Source: Chromatiales bacterium (lineage in GTDB: Bacteria; Pseudomonadota; Gammaproteobacteria; UBA6429; Thiohalophilaceae). Taken from it: a stretch of DNA of 46,512 nt. Below, piece by piece: positions 17,687 to 25,179 of the stretch. Both the position numbers and the translations under genes were made by a program. The notes beneath the pieces are model-generated. The model did not search any database and had not been told where the DNA came from. It saw only the letters and a list, made by a program, of their open reading frames with translations. Within the stretch, counting starts at the first letter, position 1. The number at the start of each line of letters is the position of its first letter. Location of the stretch: contig JALSSV010000066.1 of assembly GCA_026984045.1 (NCBI GenBank), positions 1-46,512 on the forward strand. The letters run 5' to 3'.

Positions 17687-18328
17687 CTATTTCTTGCTGG
17701 CCGCCTTCTTGGCCTTGGCCTTCTTGCCCTTGCGGCCCTTGGGCCGGGAATGGCACTTGCGGCAGGTCTTGGCCGTGATCGGAAATGCGACCTTGCCATG
17801 ACAGACGCCGCACTTCTGTCCCATCAGGATGGCCGCCATGCTGATCTGGTTGGCGCCCTTCTGGGGGATGAAGATGGCCGGGTGACAATTGGAGCAGTCC
17901 AGCCATTCGGTGTGCTGCTTGTGGGGATACGCCACGTCCGGCATGGACCCCTTCACCTCGCGCACGATGTTCAGATCCATGACGATGGGCTTGGCCTTGG
18001 GGTCCAGCCGATCGTACCGGGGCGTGATCTTGCCGCTCTCGAGGGATCTGACCCAGTCCACGTGGTTGCCCACCTTCGCCGGCACCAGATCCTTGAAGGC
18101 CTCCTTCGGCGGCTGCAGATAGGCCACTCCCTCCCCTTCAGGGTCGTGATAGCCGTCCTTGGCCGGCGGCAGGTTGAAGGGCTTCTTCGGCTTGAGCAGC
18201 CGGTTGAACACGTTGGGATTCTTCCGTTCGGCGGCGCCGGCCTGGTGCACGACGCCGAACACCAGCAGCAGGGCGGCCACGATGAACAGCAAAACGATGA
18301 ATTTCAGGGATGGCATCTGGACATTCAT
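17687..18328 (-). CDS. Longer N-anchored triheme cytochrome with basic tail (copy 1)
   Basis: 213 residues. An N-terminal hydrophobic segment (about 8-27, LKFIVLLFIVAALLLVFGVV) is a signal or anchor. Three CxxCH motifs (CSNCH, CGVCH, CRKCH) lie in the C-terminal half, preceded by VAYPHKQHTEWLDCSNCH. It is the paralogue of the protein at 15263-15787 over the whole length. It differs by a lysine-rich tail of about 18 residues (KGRKGKKAKAKKAASKK) that the other copy lacks. That tail could bind an acidic partner, nucleic acid or the membrane. The RBS GGAG stands eight bases before the ATG. It is followed by the strong stem-loop and then the helical protein gene. Confidence 0.9.
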   Translation of the reverse strand: MNVQMPSLKFIVLLFIVAALLLVFGVVHQAGAAERKNPNVFNRLLKPKKPFNLPPAKDGYHDPEGEGVAYLQPPKEAFKDLVPAKVGNHVDWVRSLESGKITPRYDRLDPKAKPIVMDLNIVREVKGSMPDVAYPHKQHTEWLDCSNCHPAIFIPQKGANQISMAAILMGQKCGVCHGKVAFPITAKTCRKCHSRPKGRKGKKAKAKKAASKK

Positions 18329-18355
18329 TTCAGTTTCTCCATTCGCTGCCGGGCA

Positions 18356-18769
18356 TCAGGGCTTGCTGGCCGCCCGGGGCGGCGCAAGGGTTCCCAGACG
18401 ACTGCCGATGACCTGGGTCTTCAACCCCGGCTTTCCGGAATGACAGATGTTGCAGTTCTCCACCGACCAGGCGATCTCGCCATTGTGGCAGGCACCACAA
18501 TACTTGCCGTCGATGATCTTGAGCATGTTGATGCCGCTGCCGCCGGCCTTGAACTGGAAGCCCAGATCCGCATGGCAGACCTTGCAGCGGAAGCGGATGC
18601 GATGGAACCAGTGGGGGAAAATCACCGGCGGCATGCCTTCCTTTTCCGCATGTTCGTTGAGCACCAGGTCTCCGTACTCGGCCCGGGCCGGCGGGCTGGC
18701 CAGCCCCCAGACCGTCAGCAGCATCACCAGCAGACCGCTCAGGCCCGTCTTGCGTATCGCGTGGTTCAT
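18356..18769 (-). CDS. Small periplasmic triheme cytochrome c7-type (copy 1)
   Basis: A 137-residue protein with a signal peptide (cleavage near ARA-EYGD) and three CxxCH motifs: CKVCH, CGACH and CNICH. The block FPHWFHRIRFRCKVCH is identical to that of the paralogue at 14866-15258. The start is the ATG at 18769 with GGAGG four bases upstream; a longer frame to 18808 is not needed. It follows the outer-membrane barrel gene and opens the six-gene cassette. Its role as periplasmic electron shuttle to or from the barrel-cytochrome complex is inferred from family (PpcA-like trihemes) and order. Confidence 0.92.
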   Translation of the reverse strand: MNHAIRKTGLSGLLVMLLTVWGLASPPARAEYGDLVLNEHAEKEGMPPVIFPHWFHRIRFRCKVCHADLGFQFKAGGSGINMLKIIDGKYCGACHNGEIAWSVENCNICHSGKPGLKTQVIGSRLGTLAPPRAASKP

Positions 18770-18807
18770 GTTTCCTCCATCTTGTTTTCCTGCAGCCGAA
18801 AGCTGCA

Positions 18808-20553
18808 TCAGTTGCCGAAATAGCGCCGCGCCTGGAACATCAGCACGTTGTACCGGTTGCGGTTGATCTCCGACATGCGCAGACTCAGGCGCAGGCTGAG
18901 GCGCCCCAGGACATAGTCGAATCGGTTGACCCAGACCGTGCTCTCCTGTTTCTGGGCAAACACGTTGCCGGGGGTCTCCAGCTGATTGCTGATACGCAGA
19001 TCCGAATGGAACTGCAGCCGGTAGACGCTGAAGGCCCGGATATGGCGATACACCAGGGAACCGCTGGCGGTCGTCGCAAAGCCGTCGTCGGCGCTGTCGG
19101 CCGTGACGTTCTTGTTGGCGTTGATGGTCAGGTTGCCCGTCAGGGCCGACCAGGGCCCGAAGGAGTAGGTCCCGTTCAACTGGTAGTTGATCAACTGATA
19201 GATTTCCCGCGGTCCGTCACCACCCACGGTGCGGGCGTCGGAGGCCAGCAGGCGCATGTAGGCCTGCCCCAGCCCCTTGCCCTTGCGCCAGGTAAAGGAA
19301 ACGCTGTGGCTGAGCCGGTTGCGGGCGGCCAGGCGCGTGTCGTAATCGCCATTCAGGCTCTGCGCGATCTGAAAGGAGAATTCCTCGCGCGGGCGCAGGG
19401 TGATGGCCCGCTGCAGATTGTGGCCGAGGGTGAGGTTGAGATGCTGGCCACCGTATTGGTCCTCGATACGATTGGTGATTCCCGATGCGCCATACCACCG
19501 GTAACGATAGCGGCCCAGCGGGATGTCGGCCGGATTGTAGGCGAGCGAGACCGACTGGGTGGATACGCGGATCTGCTCGCCATTGGTGTGCACGATCTTG
19601 GCTGTCAGGTTGCCCCGCAATCGCAGGTAGGGCGTCAGGTTGTAATTGAGGCCACCATAGGCATTCAGCGAATCACTGTCGGTGGGTGCCCCGACCGACT
19701 CCCTGTAGCTCGTGAAATAGCGCAGGCCGAGGTTCCCGTTCAGTTTCGGATTGGCGGGCCGCCAGAAGGAATTGGAGGTCATCTGGACCTGGCGGGTGAG
19801 ATTGGCATAGGCGCTCACCCGGTCGTCCAGCTCGAGGTAGCTGAGCATGTTTTCCATGCTGAAGGCGCCGCTGGGGCGGTAGGTGTGTCGCAGCACCGCA
19901 TTGTCGTTCCGGTAGTTGCTTTGGCTGGAACGCCGCCGGGCTTTCTCGCGCCGGGCATCGAACTTGAGCCGGTGGCGCCGGAAACTCTGGCCAGCCATGA
20001 AGGTGAGGATGTCGCTCACGTCATCGGCCTGCCCCTGCATGGTCTGGATGTTCTTGTCCCAAGTGCCCTGCATGACGAACGATCCTTCCGGGCTGCGGTA
20101 TTTCTGACTGATTCCGTAACGGGTATTGGTATAGGGCAACGAGCCGATCGCCTCTCCCGTGACCCGGCTGTCGGTTCGCAGGTACCGGGCCTCGAAGGGA
20201 AACCGACTCAGGGGCAGAAAGCGCAACTGGGCATCGCCGGTCACGATGTCACCGGTCGAGGTGCCCGTGGTCTCCCGTTGCAGGTGATCGAAAGTCAGCC
20301 CCAGCCCGCCATTGACCTGCATGAACCAGGGCTGCCAGAGGTAACTGTCTCCTCGCAGATTCAGGGTCAACAGATTCTCCCACTGATCTTCGCCTTCGCG
20401 ATAATCCTCGAGCCGGCTCTGGTAGGTGACGTCACCCCAGAACCGGATCGGGGCCATGACATACTCTCCCCGCACCGCGGTGGACAGCACGGCCAGCAGT
20501 CCGGCAGCAATGACACGCTGTTCCCAACCCTTGCCCCTTCCGCAATACCCCAT
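18808..20553 (-). CDS. Outer-membrane beta-barrel, putative conduit porin
   Basis: A 581-residue protein with a signal peptide (ending near VRG-EY) and a chain of alternating short amphipathic strands typical of a large barrel, such as FMQVNGGLGLTFDHL, LNAYGGLNYNLTPYLRLRGN, LNLTLGHNLQRAITLRPREE and SLRLSLRMSEINRNRYNV. It ends in an aromatic-rich strand (LMFQARRYFGN), close to the usual C-terminal barrel signal. No cysteine pair like that near the MtrB N-terminus is seen. The size and context (parvulin chaperone before it, multihaem cytochromes around it) suggest an MtrB/PioB/OmbB-like sheath that lets a cytochrome cross the outer membrane. Direct homology to those families is not evident by eye. 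A short TGCAGC stem-loop follows its stop. Confidence 0.8.
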   Translation of the reverse strand: MGYCGRGKGWEQRVIAAGLLAVLSTAVRGEYVMAPIRFWGDVTYQSRLEDYREGEDQWENLLTLNLRGDSYLWQPWFMQVNGGLGLTFDHLQRETTGTSTGDIVTGDAQLRFLPLSRFPFEARYLRTDSRVTGEAIGSLPYTNTRYGISQKYRSPEGSFVMQGTWDKNIQTMQGQADDVSDILTFMAGQSFRRHRLKFDARREKARRRSSQSNYRNDNAVLRHTYRPSGAFSMENMLSYLELDDRVSAYANLTRQVQMTSNSFWRPANPKLNGNLGLRYFTSYRESVGAPTDSDSLNAYGGLNYNLTPYLRLRGNLTAKIVHTNGEQIRVSTQSVSLAYNPADIPLGRYRYRWYGASGITNRIEDQYGGQHLNLTLGHNLQRAITLRPREEFSFQIAQSLNGDYDTRLAARNRLSHSVSFTWRKGKGLGQAYMRLLASDARTVGGDGPREIYQLINYQLNGTYSFGPWSALTGNLTINANKNVTADSADDGFATTASGSLVYRHIRAFSVYRLQFHSDLRISNQLETPGNVFAQKQESTVWVNRFDYVLGRLSLRLSLRMSEINRNRYNVLMFQARRYFGN

Positions 20554-20580
20554 GATTCCGCCCTGGCGCCTTGCCTCCCG

Positions 20581-21618
20581 TCACGGTTCGTGCGTGGTCC
20601 CGGGCGTCCCTTCCGTGTGTCCGCCTGCCGCCGGGTCATAGCGGCGGTTCACCTGAATGGCCGTCTTCTTCCACAATTGCGCCTCCAAGGCCGCGATCCG
20701 CTGCTGTCGCGCTTCCCGCAGGTAGAGTTCCCGGGCCCGGGCCTCCACCTTCGCGTAGGGATGGCGTCGCGGCGGCTTGCGATCCAGCAGCCGGAAGATG
20801 GCCACCCCCTGCAACAGGCGCAGTGGCGGGGTCAGCTCCCCCGGCTGTAGCGTGTCCAGCGCCTTCTGCACCGGCGGCGCCAGCATTCCGCGATGCAGAT
20901 AGCCCATGTCCCCGCCCTGCTCGGCGCTGTCGTCTGCCGAATGCAGGCGTGCCAGCTCGGCAAAATCGGCACCCGCTTCGAGCTGCCGGTGAATGCGCCG
21001 GCCTTCTTCCATCGCCTGCTCCCACACGGCGGGAGTCGAGGAAGGCGCCACGCGCAACAGGATCACCGCCACGCGCAACTGTTCGGGGGAGGTGAATTTG
21101 TCCGGGTGATCCGCGTAATACTTGCGAATCTCTGCATCTTCAGGATCGGGCACCCTGGCGAGATCCTTCTTGAGCTGGATCAGGATGCTCTGATTTTCCA
21201 GAAAGCGGCGCAGGCGCCGCGCCAGCCTTGCCTGGAACGCCGGCCAGTCCTCCCGTTCGCCATAGCGCTTGCGATAGTCCTCGAGCATGGCTTCGAGGGT
21301 CTTTGCGACCCGCTCGGCCTCGGGGCGATATCCGCGTCGCCGTGCCTCCTGCACCAGCAACACCTTCCGGATCAGGGCCTGCGCCGCGTCCTGGCGGATC
21401 CGGGCCTGTTCGCCTTGCGGAATCTTGCCGTGATAGAAGCGGTTGCGAACGTAGTTGTGAAAGAACTGCTTGAATTCTTCCGCGCTGATGGTGTCTTCCC
21501 CCACTCGGGCGAACACGGCCTGCGGCAGATCTGTGACCATGAGCGCCGCCGGCAACGGTGACGCGATCAGCCACAACAGGCCCAGCCCCATTGCCCGTCT
21601 GATGGACATCCTCCTCAC
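20581..21618 (-). CDS. Periplasmic parvulin-type peptidyl-prolyl isomerase
   Basis: A 345-residue protein with signal peptide, an N-terminal helical chaperone region like SurA/PrsA (about 25-170) and one parvulin domain: LRVAVILLRV, FAELARLHSADDSAEQGGDMGYL, LAPPVQKALDTLQPGELTPP and GVAIFRLLDRK. I chose the GTG at 21618, which has AGGAGG five bases upstream. An ATG at 21609 has the same AGGAGG directly against it, too close to be used. It lies 27 bases before the barrel gene. SurA-like isomerases assist outer-membrane barrel folding, so a dedicated chaperone for the neighbouring barrel is likely. It stands 32 bases downstream of an intrinsic terminator. Confidence 0.9.
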   Translation of the reverse strand: MRRMSIRRAMGLGLLWLIASPLPAALMVTDLPQAVFARVGEDTISAEEFKQFFHNYVRNRFYHGKIPQGEQARIRQDAAQALIRKVLLVQEARRRGYRPEAERVAKTLEAMLEDYRKRYGEREDWPAFQARLARRLRRFLENQSILIQLKKDLARVPDPEDAEIRKYYADHPDKFTSPEQLRVAVILLRVAPSSTPAVWEQAMEEGRRIHRQLEAGADFAELARLHSADDSAEQGGDMGYLHRGMLAPPVQKALDTLQPGELTPPLRLLQGVAIFRLLDRKPPRRHPYAKVEARARELYLREARQQRIAALEAQLWKKTAIQVNRRYDPAAGGHTEGTPGTTHEP

Positions 21619-21649
21619 TCGCACCTCCTGCTGCGGCAAACTGCACGCG

Positions 21650-21691
21650 AAAAAAACGGCCCCGGGTGACGGAGACAGCTATCACCTCGGG
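21650..21691 (-). terminator. Intrinsic terminator after the tetrahaem cytochrome gene
   Basis: On the minus strand a stem of CCCGAGGTGA pairs with TCACCCGGG (one bulged base) around a 12-base loop. GCCG and seven T follow at 21656-21650. It lies between the 4-haem gene stop and the isomerase gene and fits a Rho-independent terminator or attenuator. Confidence 0.75.
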
Positions 21692-21700
21692 ACCGTCGGT

Positions 21701-21732
21701 CTGGTTCGCGCTCTTCAGAAGAGCGCGACCAG
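21701..21732 (-). other. Second stem-loop before the terminator
   Basis: CGCGCTCTT, loop CAG, AAGAGCGCG is perfect and extends by a T-A pair and, past a bulge, CTGG/CCAG. It lies just after the 4-haem stop, ahead of the terminator hairpin. It may stabilise the cytochrome message or act with the terminator. Confidence 0.6.
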
Positions 21733-21754
21733 CGTCGCCCGAACCCTGATTCGC

Positions 21755-22603
21755 TTATTTCGTATGGCAGGCCAGACAGACTGCACTGCCGGTGTTCTGG
21801 ATGCGCAGGAATGTCGGGTTCACGTCCGTATGCGGGTTGTGGCAACTGGCACATTCGACGAACGGCTCCGTCGCTCCCAGGTCGGCCCGGGTGTAGAGCT
21901 GCATGTCGGTCTTCTCCCGCAAGCCCGTGGTGCCGACGCTGGTGTCCACCCACCACACGGGGTTGCCATTGATGGTGGCCTTGTAGGGCGGAACGAAATC
22001 CGGATCGGCCAGGGTGCCGCCGAAGGGGCCGTCGGCATCGGCCGAGGTGGCGCCGCCACCCCCGTACTGGATGCCGACGGGATGATCGTTGCTCAGATCG
22101 GTACCGATGTTGACGATGCTGGCCGTGGCATAGTTGAGGGAGCCCACCGGCGTGGCCGTGGCGGCCGGACCGGTCCAGGTGCCAGGCAGGGTGGCGCCCG
22201 CCGGGTTGTAATTGCCCGAACCCGGGGCGTTGATCATCACGTTCATGGCCTGGGTGCCGTCATGGCAGGAGAGGCAGGCGATGGACACGGAGCCCACCGG
22301 CGCCACGCCGCCGTCCAGCGTGGAGGTCCCCAGCGAGGCATAGGTGGTGTAGGTGGCCGGATCCGAGAGCACCCGGTTCCACAGCGGCACGGAGGCCGAG
22401 TTGTCCGCCCCGTGCGGCGTGTGGCAGAACACGCAGATGGCTTCGGTGCCATCGAACGAGTTGGTGCCGGTGCCGGTGCTGCCCAGGTTGTGCTTGGTAT
22501 TGGCGATGGCGCCCATGGCGGTCTGCGCCGTGAGCAGGCCGGTGGCGGCCAGCACCCCGAACAGGCCGCGCCTCAGCCAGGTGTTGCCGATCTTGCGTGT
22601 CAT
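21755..22603 (-). CDS. Secreted tetrahaem cytochrome, homologue of the 11-haem N-terminus
   Basis: A 282-residue protein with a signal peptide (ending near AMG-AIANTKHNL) and four CxxCH motifs: CVFCH, CLSCH, CASCH and CLACH. It matches the first ~280 residues of the 11-haem protein at 10504-12849, including IANTxHNL, ICVFCHTPH, VPLWNR/APLWNR, CLSCHDGT, LSNDHP/LTNDHP and the closing VCLACH. It ends three residues after the fourth haem. The ATG at 22603 has GGAGG ahead. It stands alone between a promoter-like element and a terminator, so it may be made in greater amount than the genes below. A soluble or surface wire component is inferred. Confidence 0.9.
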   Translation of the reverse strand: MTRKIGNTWLRRGLFGVLAATGLLTAQTAMGAIANTKHNLGSTGTGTNSFDGTEAICVFCHTPHGADNSASVPLWNRVLSDPATYTTYASLGTSTLDGGVAPVGSVSIACLSCHDGTQAMNVMINAPGSGNYNPAGATLPGTWTGPAATATPVGSLNYATASIVNIGTDLSNDHPVGIQYGGGGATSADADGPFGGTLADPDFVPPYKATINGNPVWWVDTSVGTTGLREKTDMQLYTRADLGATEPFVECASCHNPHTDVNPTFLRIQNTGSAVCLACHTK

Positions 22604-22660
22604 GGAAGAACCCTCCGCAGGCATTTTTATGAATCGAACAGCATTCTTTGATTCCTGCAC

Positions 22661-22676
22661 TGCACGATCCAGGCCA
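22661..22676 (-). promoter_or_regulatory. Sigma54-like promoter before the tetrahaem gene
   Basis: On the minus strand TGGCCTGGATCGTGCA has the GG-N10-GC spacing of a -24/-12 promoter (consensus TGGCACG-N4-TTGCA) and matches TGGC, G and TGCA. A start about 12 bases further would give a leader near 48 bases. An enhancer-like dyad lies about 90 bases upstream at 22761-22778. Confidence 0.45.
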
Positions 22677-22760
22677 GGGCGTATGTCCTTGATTCTTGGA
22701 CCTGTCTACGACTTCTTGCCGACATGCCCTTATCGAAACCGGGAATTTGTCACGCCCTGA

Positions 22761-22778
22761 TTCCCGATTTTGGGAATC
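22761..22778. promoter_or_regulatory. TTCCCG-N5-GGGAATC dyad, copy 1
   Basis: Inverted repeat (GATTCCC/GGGAATC arms, starting at 22759) in the 203-base gap before the 4-haem gene, at enhancer distance from the sigma54-like element. The same 18-base layout recurs at 36283-36300, before another cytochrome operon. A further half-site CGGGAAT is at 22740-22746. It also lies downstream of the 18-haem stop, so a hairpin role is possible. Confidence 0.5.
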
Positions 22779-22780
22779 TC

Positions 22781-22794
22781 TGACATCAATGACA
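22781..22794. promoter_or_regulatory. TGACA-N4-TGACA direct repeat
   Basis: TGACATCAATGACA lies next to the TTCCCG dyad in the gap between the 18-haem and 4-haem genes. TGACA/TGTCA pairs are also seen at 6072-6081 and 29509-29522. This is a weak candidate for a shared regulator site. Confidence 0.25.
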
Positions 22795-22806
22795 GCGGCA
22801 GTCGCG

Positions 22807-25179
22807 TCAGGGGCGGGCGCGACCGGACTTCGGTTCGAGATCCTCGTAAAGGGGATGCGGCTTGCGTGAAGGCGGCCAGTGGAAGTACTTGTAGCGGAAC
22901 AGCGAATCCAGGCCGTGACAGTCGCTGCACAGGAAGCCCTCGGTGGTGGCGTGGCGCAGGAAGCTGTCGAGCACCGTGCCCTCGTGGCGGCGGCCGTCGC
23001 CGGCTTCGGCCCGCGCCGGGTTCCAGCGATGGGGATCGTGGCAGGTGGGGCAGGTGATCCGACCCACCGGCACCCGCTTCCCGTCGACGGTGTACACGGG
23101 CGGATTGAGATTCTGCTTGCGCAGGCCCACCCGCCGGCCGGCATTGGACGGCACCCGTCGCGGCGGGTGATGCAGTTTCTCCGGCACTTTCTTCCCGGCC
23201 AGTCCCTCCTGCCGGTGGCAACTGCGACAGAGCGACTCGAGCACATCCCTGCCGGGCCCCGGCGTTCGCGCCCAGAGACGGACACCGGCCAGTGGCGTGT
23301 GCGGCGTATGGCACTGGCCGCACACGCCGCTAGCGGCGATCGGTTGCTGCTTGCCGTTGCGGGCCCGGGGCGCCGTGATCCGCAGATCGTGCTCGGTGCC
23401 GAACACCAGCGCCTTGTCGGCATGGCAGCGCACGCACAGCGGAGACTCGCCGGCCGCGGCCACCCGCAGGAAACTGTTGCGGCCATCGCCTTCCACATCG
23501 GGATCGGCACCGGCCCGGCTGCCGGGATGCGTTGCCTCCCAGACGTGGGGATCGTGGCAGGTGGCACAATCCACTTCGCTGCCTTGCGGATTACGCCCGC
23601 CCTGGCGGGTGAACAGCGGCAGGCGCGGGCGGATCGTCTCCGGCAACCGATCCAGCCCCACATGGACGGGATGGCTGTGCTTGCCGGTCTGCTTCTTCGC
23701 CGCCGGCAGCCCCTCGGCATGGCAACTGGTGCACAGGCCCTCGATGCCCGCGCCCCGCCCCGGCGGGCGGGCCCACATGCGCGGGCCGCGGCCGTTGTGG
23801 GGCAGGTGGCAGGCGCTGCAGATGCCGGCTTCGGTCACCGTCTGGCCCATGACGTTGCGGGTCCTGGTGGCGGTGATCGCCAGGTTGTGCTTGCTGAAGG
23901 TCACCGCCGGCTTGTCCCGGTGACAGTTGCTGCACAGGCGATTGCGACCATCATGAGGCAGGCGCAGGAAACTGTTGCGCCCGTGACCCTCGAGCTTGCG
24001 CGGATCGGCCTTCGCCGGCATCGGTTGCCCGCCCGGCGGTGCCCAGCGGTGAGGGTCGTGACAGGTGACGCAGGTGACCCGGCCGTCGCGCCGGGCATGA
24101 TTGCCCCGCCGGTCGATCAGGGGCAGGGGCACGGGCGCCGCCAGACCGGCGAGGCGTTCGATCCGGCTGCGCCAGCGCCCCAATTCGGCCCGGATCCCCA
24201 CCCGTGTGATCGACACGTCCACGGGATGGGACTGGCGGCCGATGGTCTTGTCGTGGGCCGGACCCTGCGCGTCGTGGCAACTGCGGCAGAGGGAGGAAAT
24301 CATGTCCATCCCCGTCGGCCGCGGACGGGCCCAGAGGCGGGGACCGGTGGCCTTGTGGGGCACGTGGCAGGCGCTGCACACGCCGGCATGGGCGGCGGTC
24401 TCGTTGCGCACGTTGGGGGCGTTTATGCCCATGGCGCCCATGTCGTGCCGGGTGCCCCGGATGCGCTTCTTGTCGTCGTGGCAGGTGGTGCACAGGCGGC
24501 TGCCCGCAAGGGGCAGCACCAGCAGCTTCTTCTGCCGGCTGCCGTGCACGCGATGGCAGGATTGGCAAATCACCCCGCCCTTGTTGCCCAGTTGCCCGCC
24601 GGCCGCCAGCAGGGCCTCCGGGGGATGCGGTGGCCGGCTGTGCAGCGGATGGTTGCCACTCACCGGCCCTTTTGCCCGATTGGTGTGGCAGAGCACGCAC
24701 AGCCCCGAGTTGATGTTCTCGGCGCGCAGGAAGATGGGCGACTCCTTGTTGTCCCACTCCACCCCGTGAGCCGAGTGGCAGGTGCCGCAGTAGATCTTGC
24801 CGTCATCGTTGAGCGGCAATACCTCCTTGCCCTCCACCAGGGGAACGTGCACGTCCGGCGAGGGCTTGACCCCGACCGGATGCAGGTGCTTGCGCTCGGC
24901 CCAGACGAAACGGGAATCGAGCACGAAGCCGTCGTGACAGGAGAAGCACATGCGCTCGGTGCTCACCACGTCCTGACGCCCGGTTTCCACCACCGGCCGG
25001 GGCTCGTAGGGCACCAGGGTCTTGACACCCTTCCGCTTGAAATCGGTGAGCCACATGATGTGGCAGATGGAACACTCGCGCTTGGGCGAAGGCTGGCGGG
25101 CCTGCAACGGCTGGCCCGGCCAGAGTGCGCCCAGCAGCCAGAAGGCGAGCAGCACCATTGCCGGACGGGCGCGCCTCAT
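22807..25179 (-). CDS. 18-haem secreted cytochrome built from tandem tetrahaem units
   Basis: A 790-residue protein with a signal peptide (ending near LQARQ) and 18 CxxCH motifs. Much of the chain is a unit of about 160 residues repeated: (I/V)-x-C-x-x-CHDPHxW, then NSFLR, then LCxxCHxDK, then GxCxxCHxPHxxxGxRxWAR, then LCxSCH, then a His-rich linker (SHPV). Hemes 9-12 and 13-16 are the clearest copies; 5-8 is a diverged copy and 17-18 a half unit. No membrane anchor or lipobox is seen. The ATG overlaps the upstream NHL gene as ATGA. A long haem chain like this could span tens of angstroms of periplasm or extend outside the cell; location is inferred. Confidence 0.93.
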   Translation of the reverse strand: MRRARPAMVLLAFWLLGALWPGQPLQARQPSPKRECSICHIMWLTDFKRKGVKTLVPYEPRPVVETGRQDVVSTERMCFSCHDGFVLDSRFVWAERKHLHPVGVKPSPDVHVPLVEGKEVLPLNDDGKIYCGTCHSAHGVEWDNKESPIFLRAENINSGLCVLCHTNRAKGPVSGNHPLHSRPPHPPEALLAAGGQLGNKGGVICQSCHRVHGSRQKKLLVLPLAGSRLCTTCHDDKKRIRGTRHDMGAMGINAPNVRNETAAHAGVCSACHVPHKATGPRLWARPRPTGMDMISSLCRSCHDAQGPAHDKTIGRQSHPVDVSITRVGIRAELGRWRSRIERLAGLAAPVPLPLIDRRGNHARRDGRVTCVTCHDPHRWAPPGGQPMPAKADPRKLEGHGRNSFLRLPHDGRNRLCSNCHRDKPAVTFSKHNLAITATRTRNVMGQTVTEAGICSACHLPHNGRGPRMWARPPGRGAGIEGLCTSCHAEGLPAAKKQTGKHSHPVHVGLDRLPETIRPRLPLFTRQGGRNPQGSEVDCATCHDPHVWEATHPGSRAGADPDVEGDGRNSFLRVAAAGESPLCVRCHADKALVFGTEHDLRITAPRARNGKQQPIAASGVCGQCHTPHTPLAGVRLWARTPGPGRDVLESLCRSCHRQEGLAGKKVPEKLHHPPRRVPSNAGRRVGLRKQNLNPPVYTVDGKRVPVGRITCPTCHDPHRWNPARAEAGDGRRHEGTVLDSFLRHATTEGFLCSDCHGLDSLFRYKYFHWPPSRKPHPLYEDLEPKSGRARP

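Noticed and set aside
22807-25179. CRISPR-like array suggested by regular repetition
   Set aside because: The periodicity is at protein level (about 480 bases per unit) with diverged DNA; no short identical repeats with spacers were seen.
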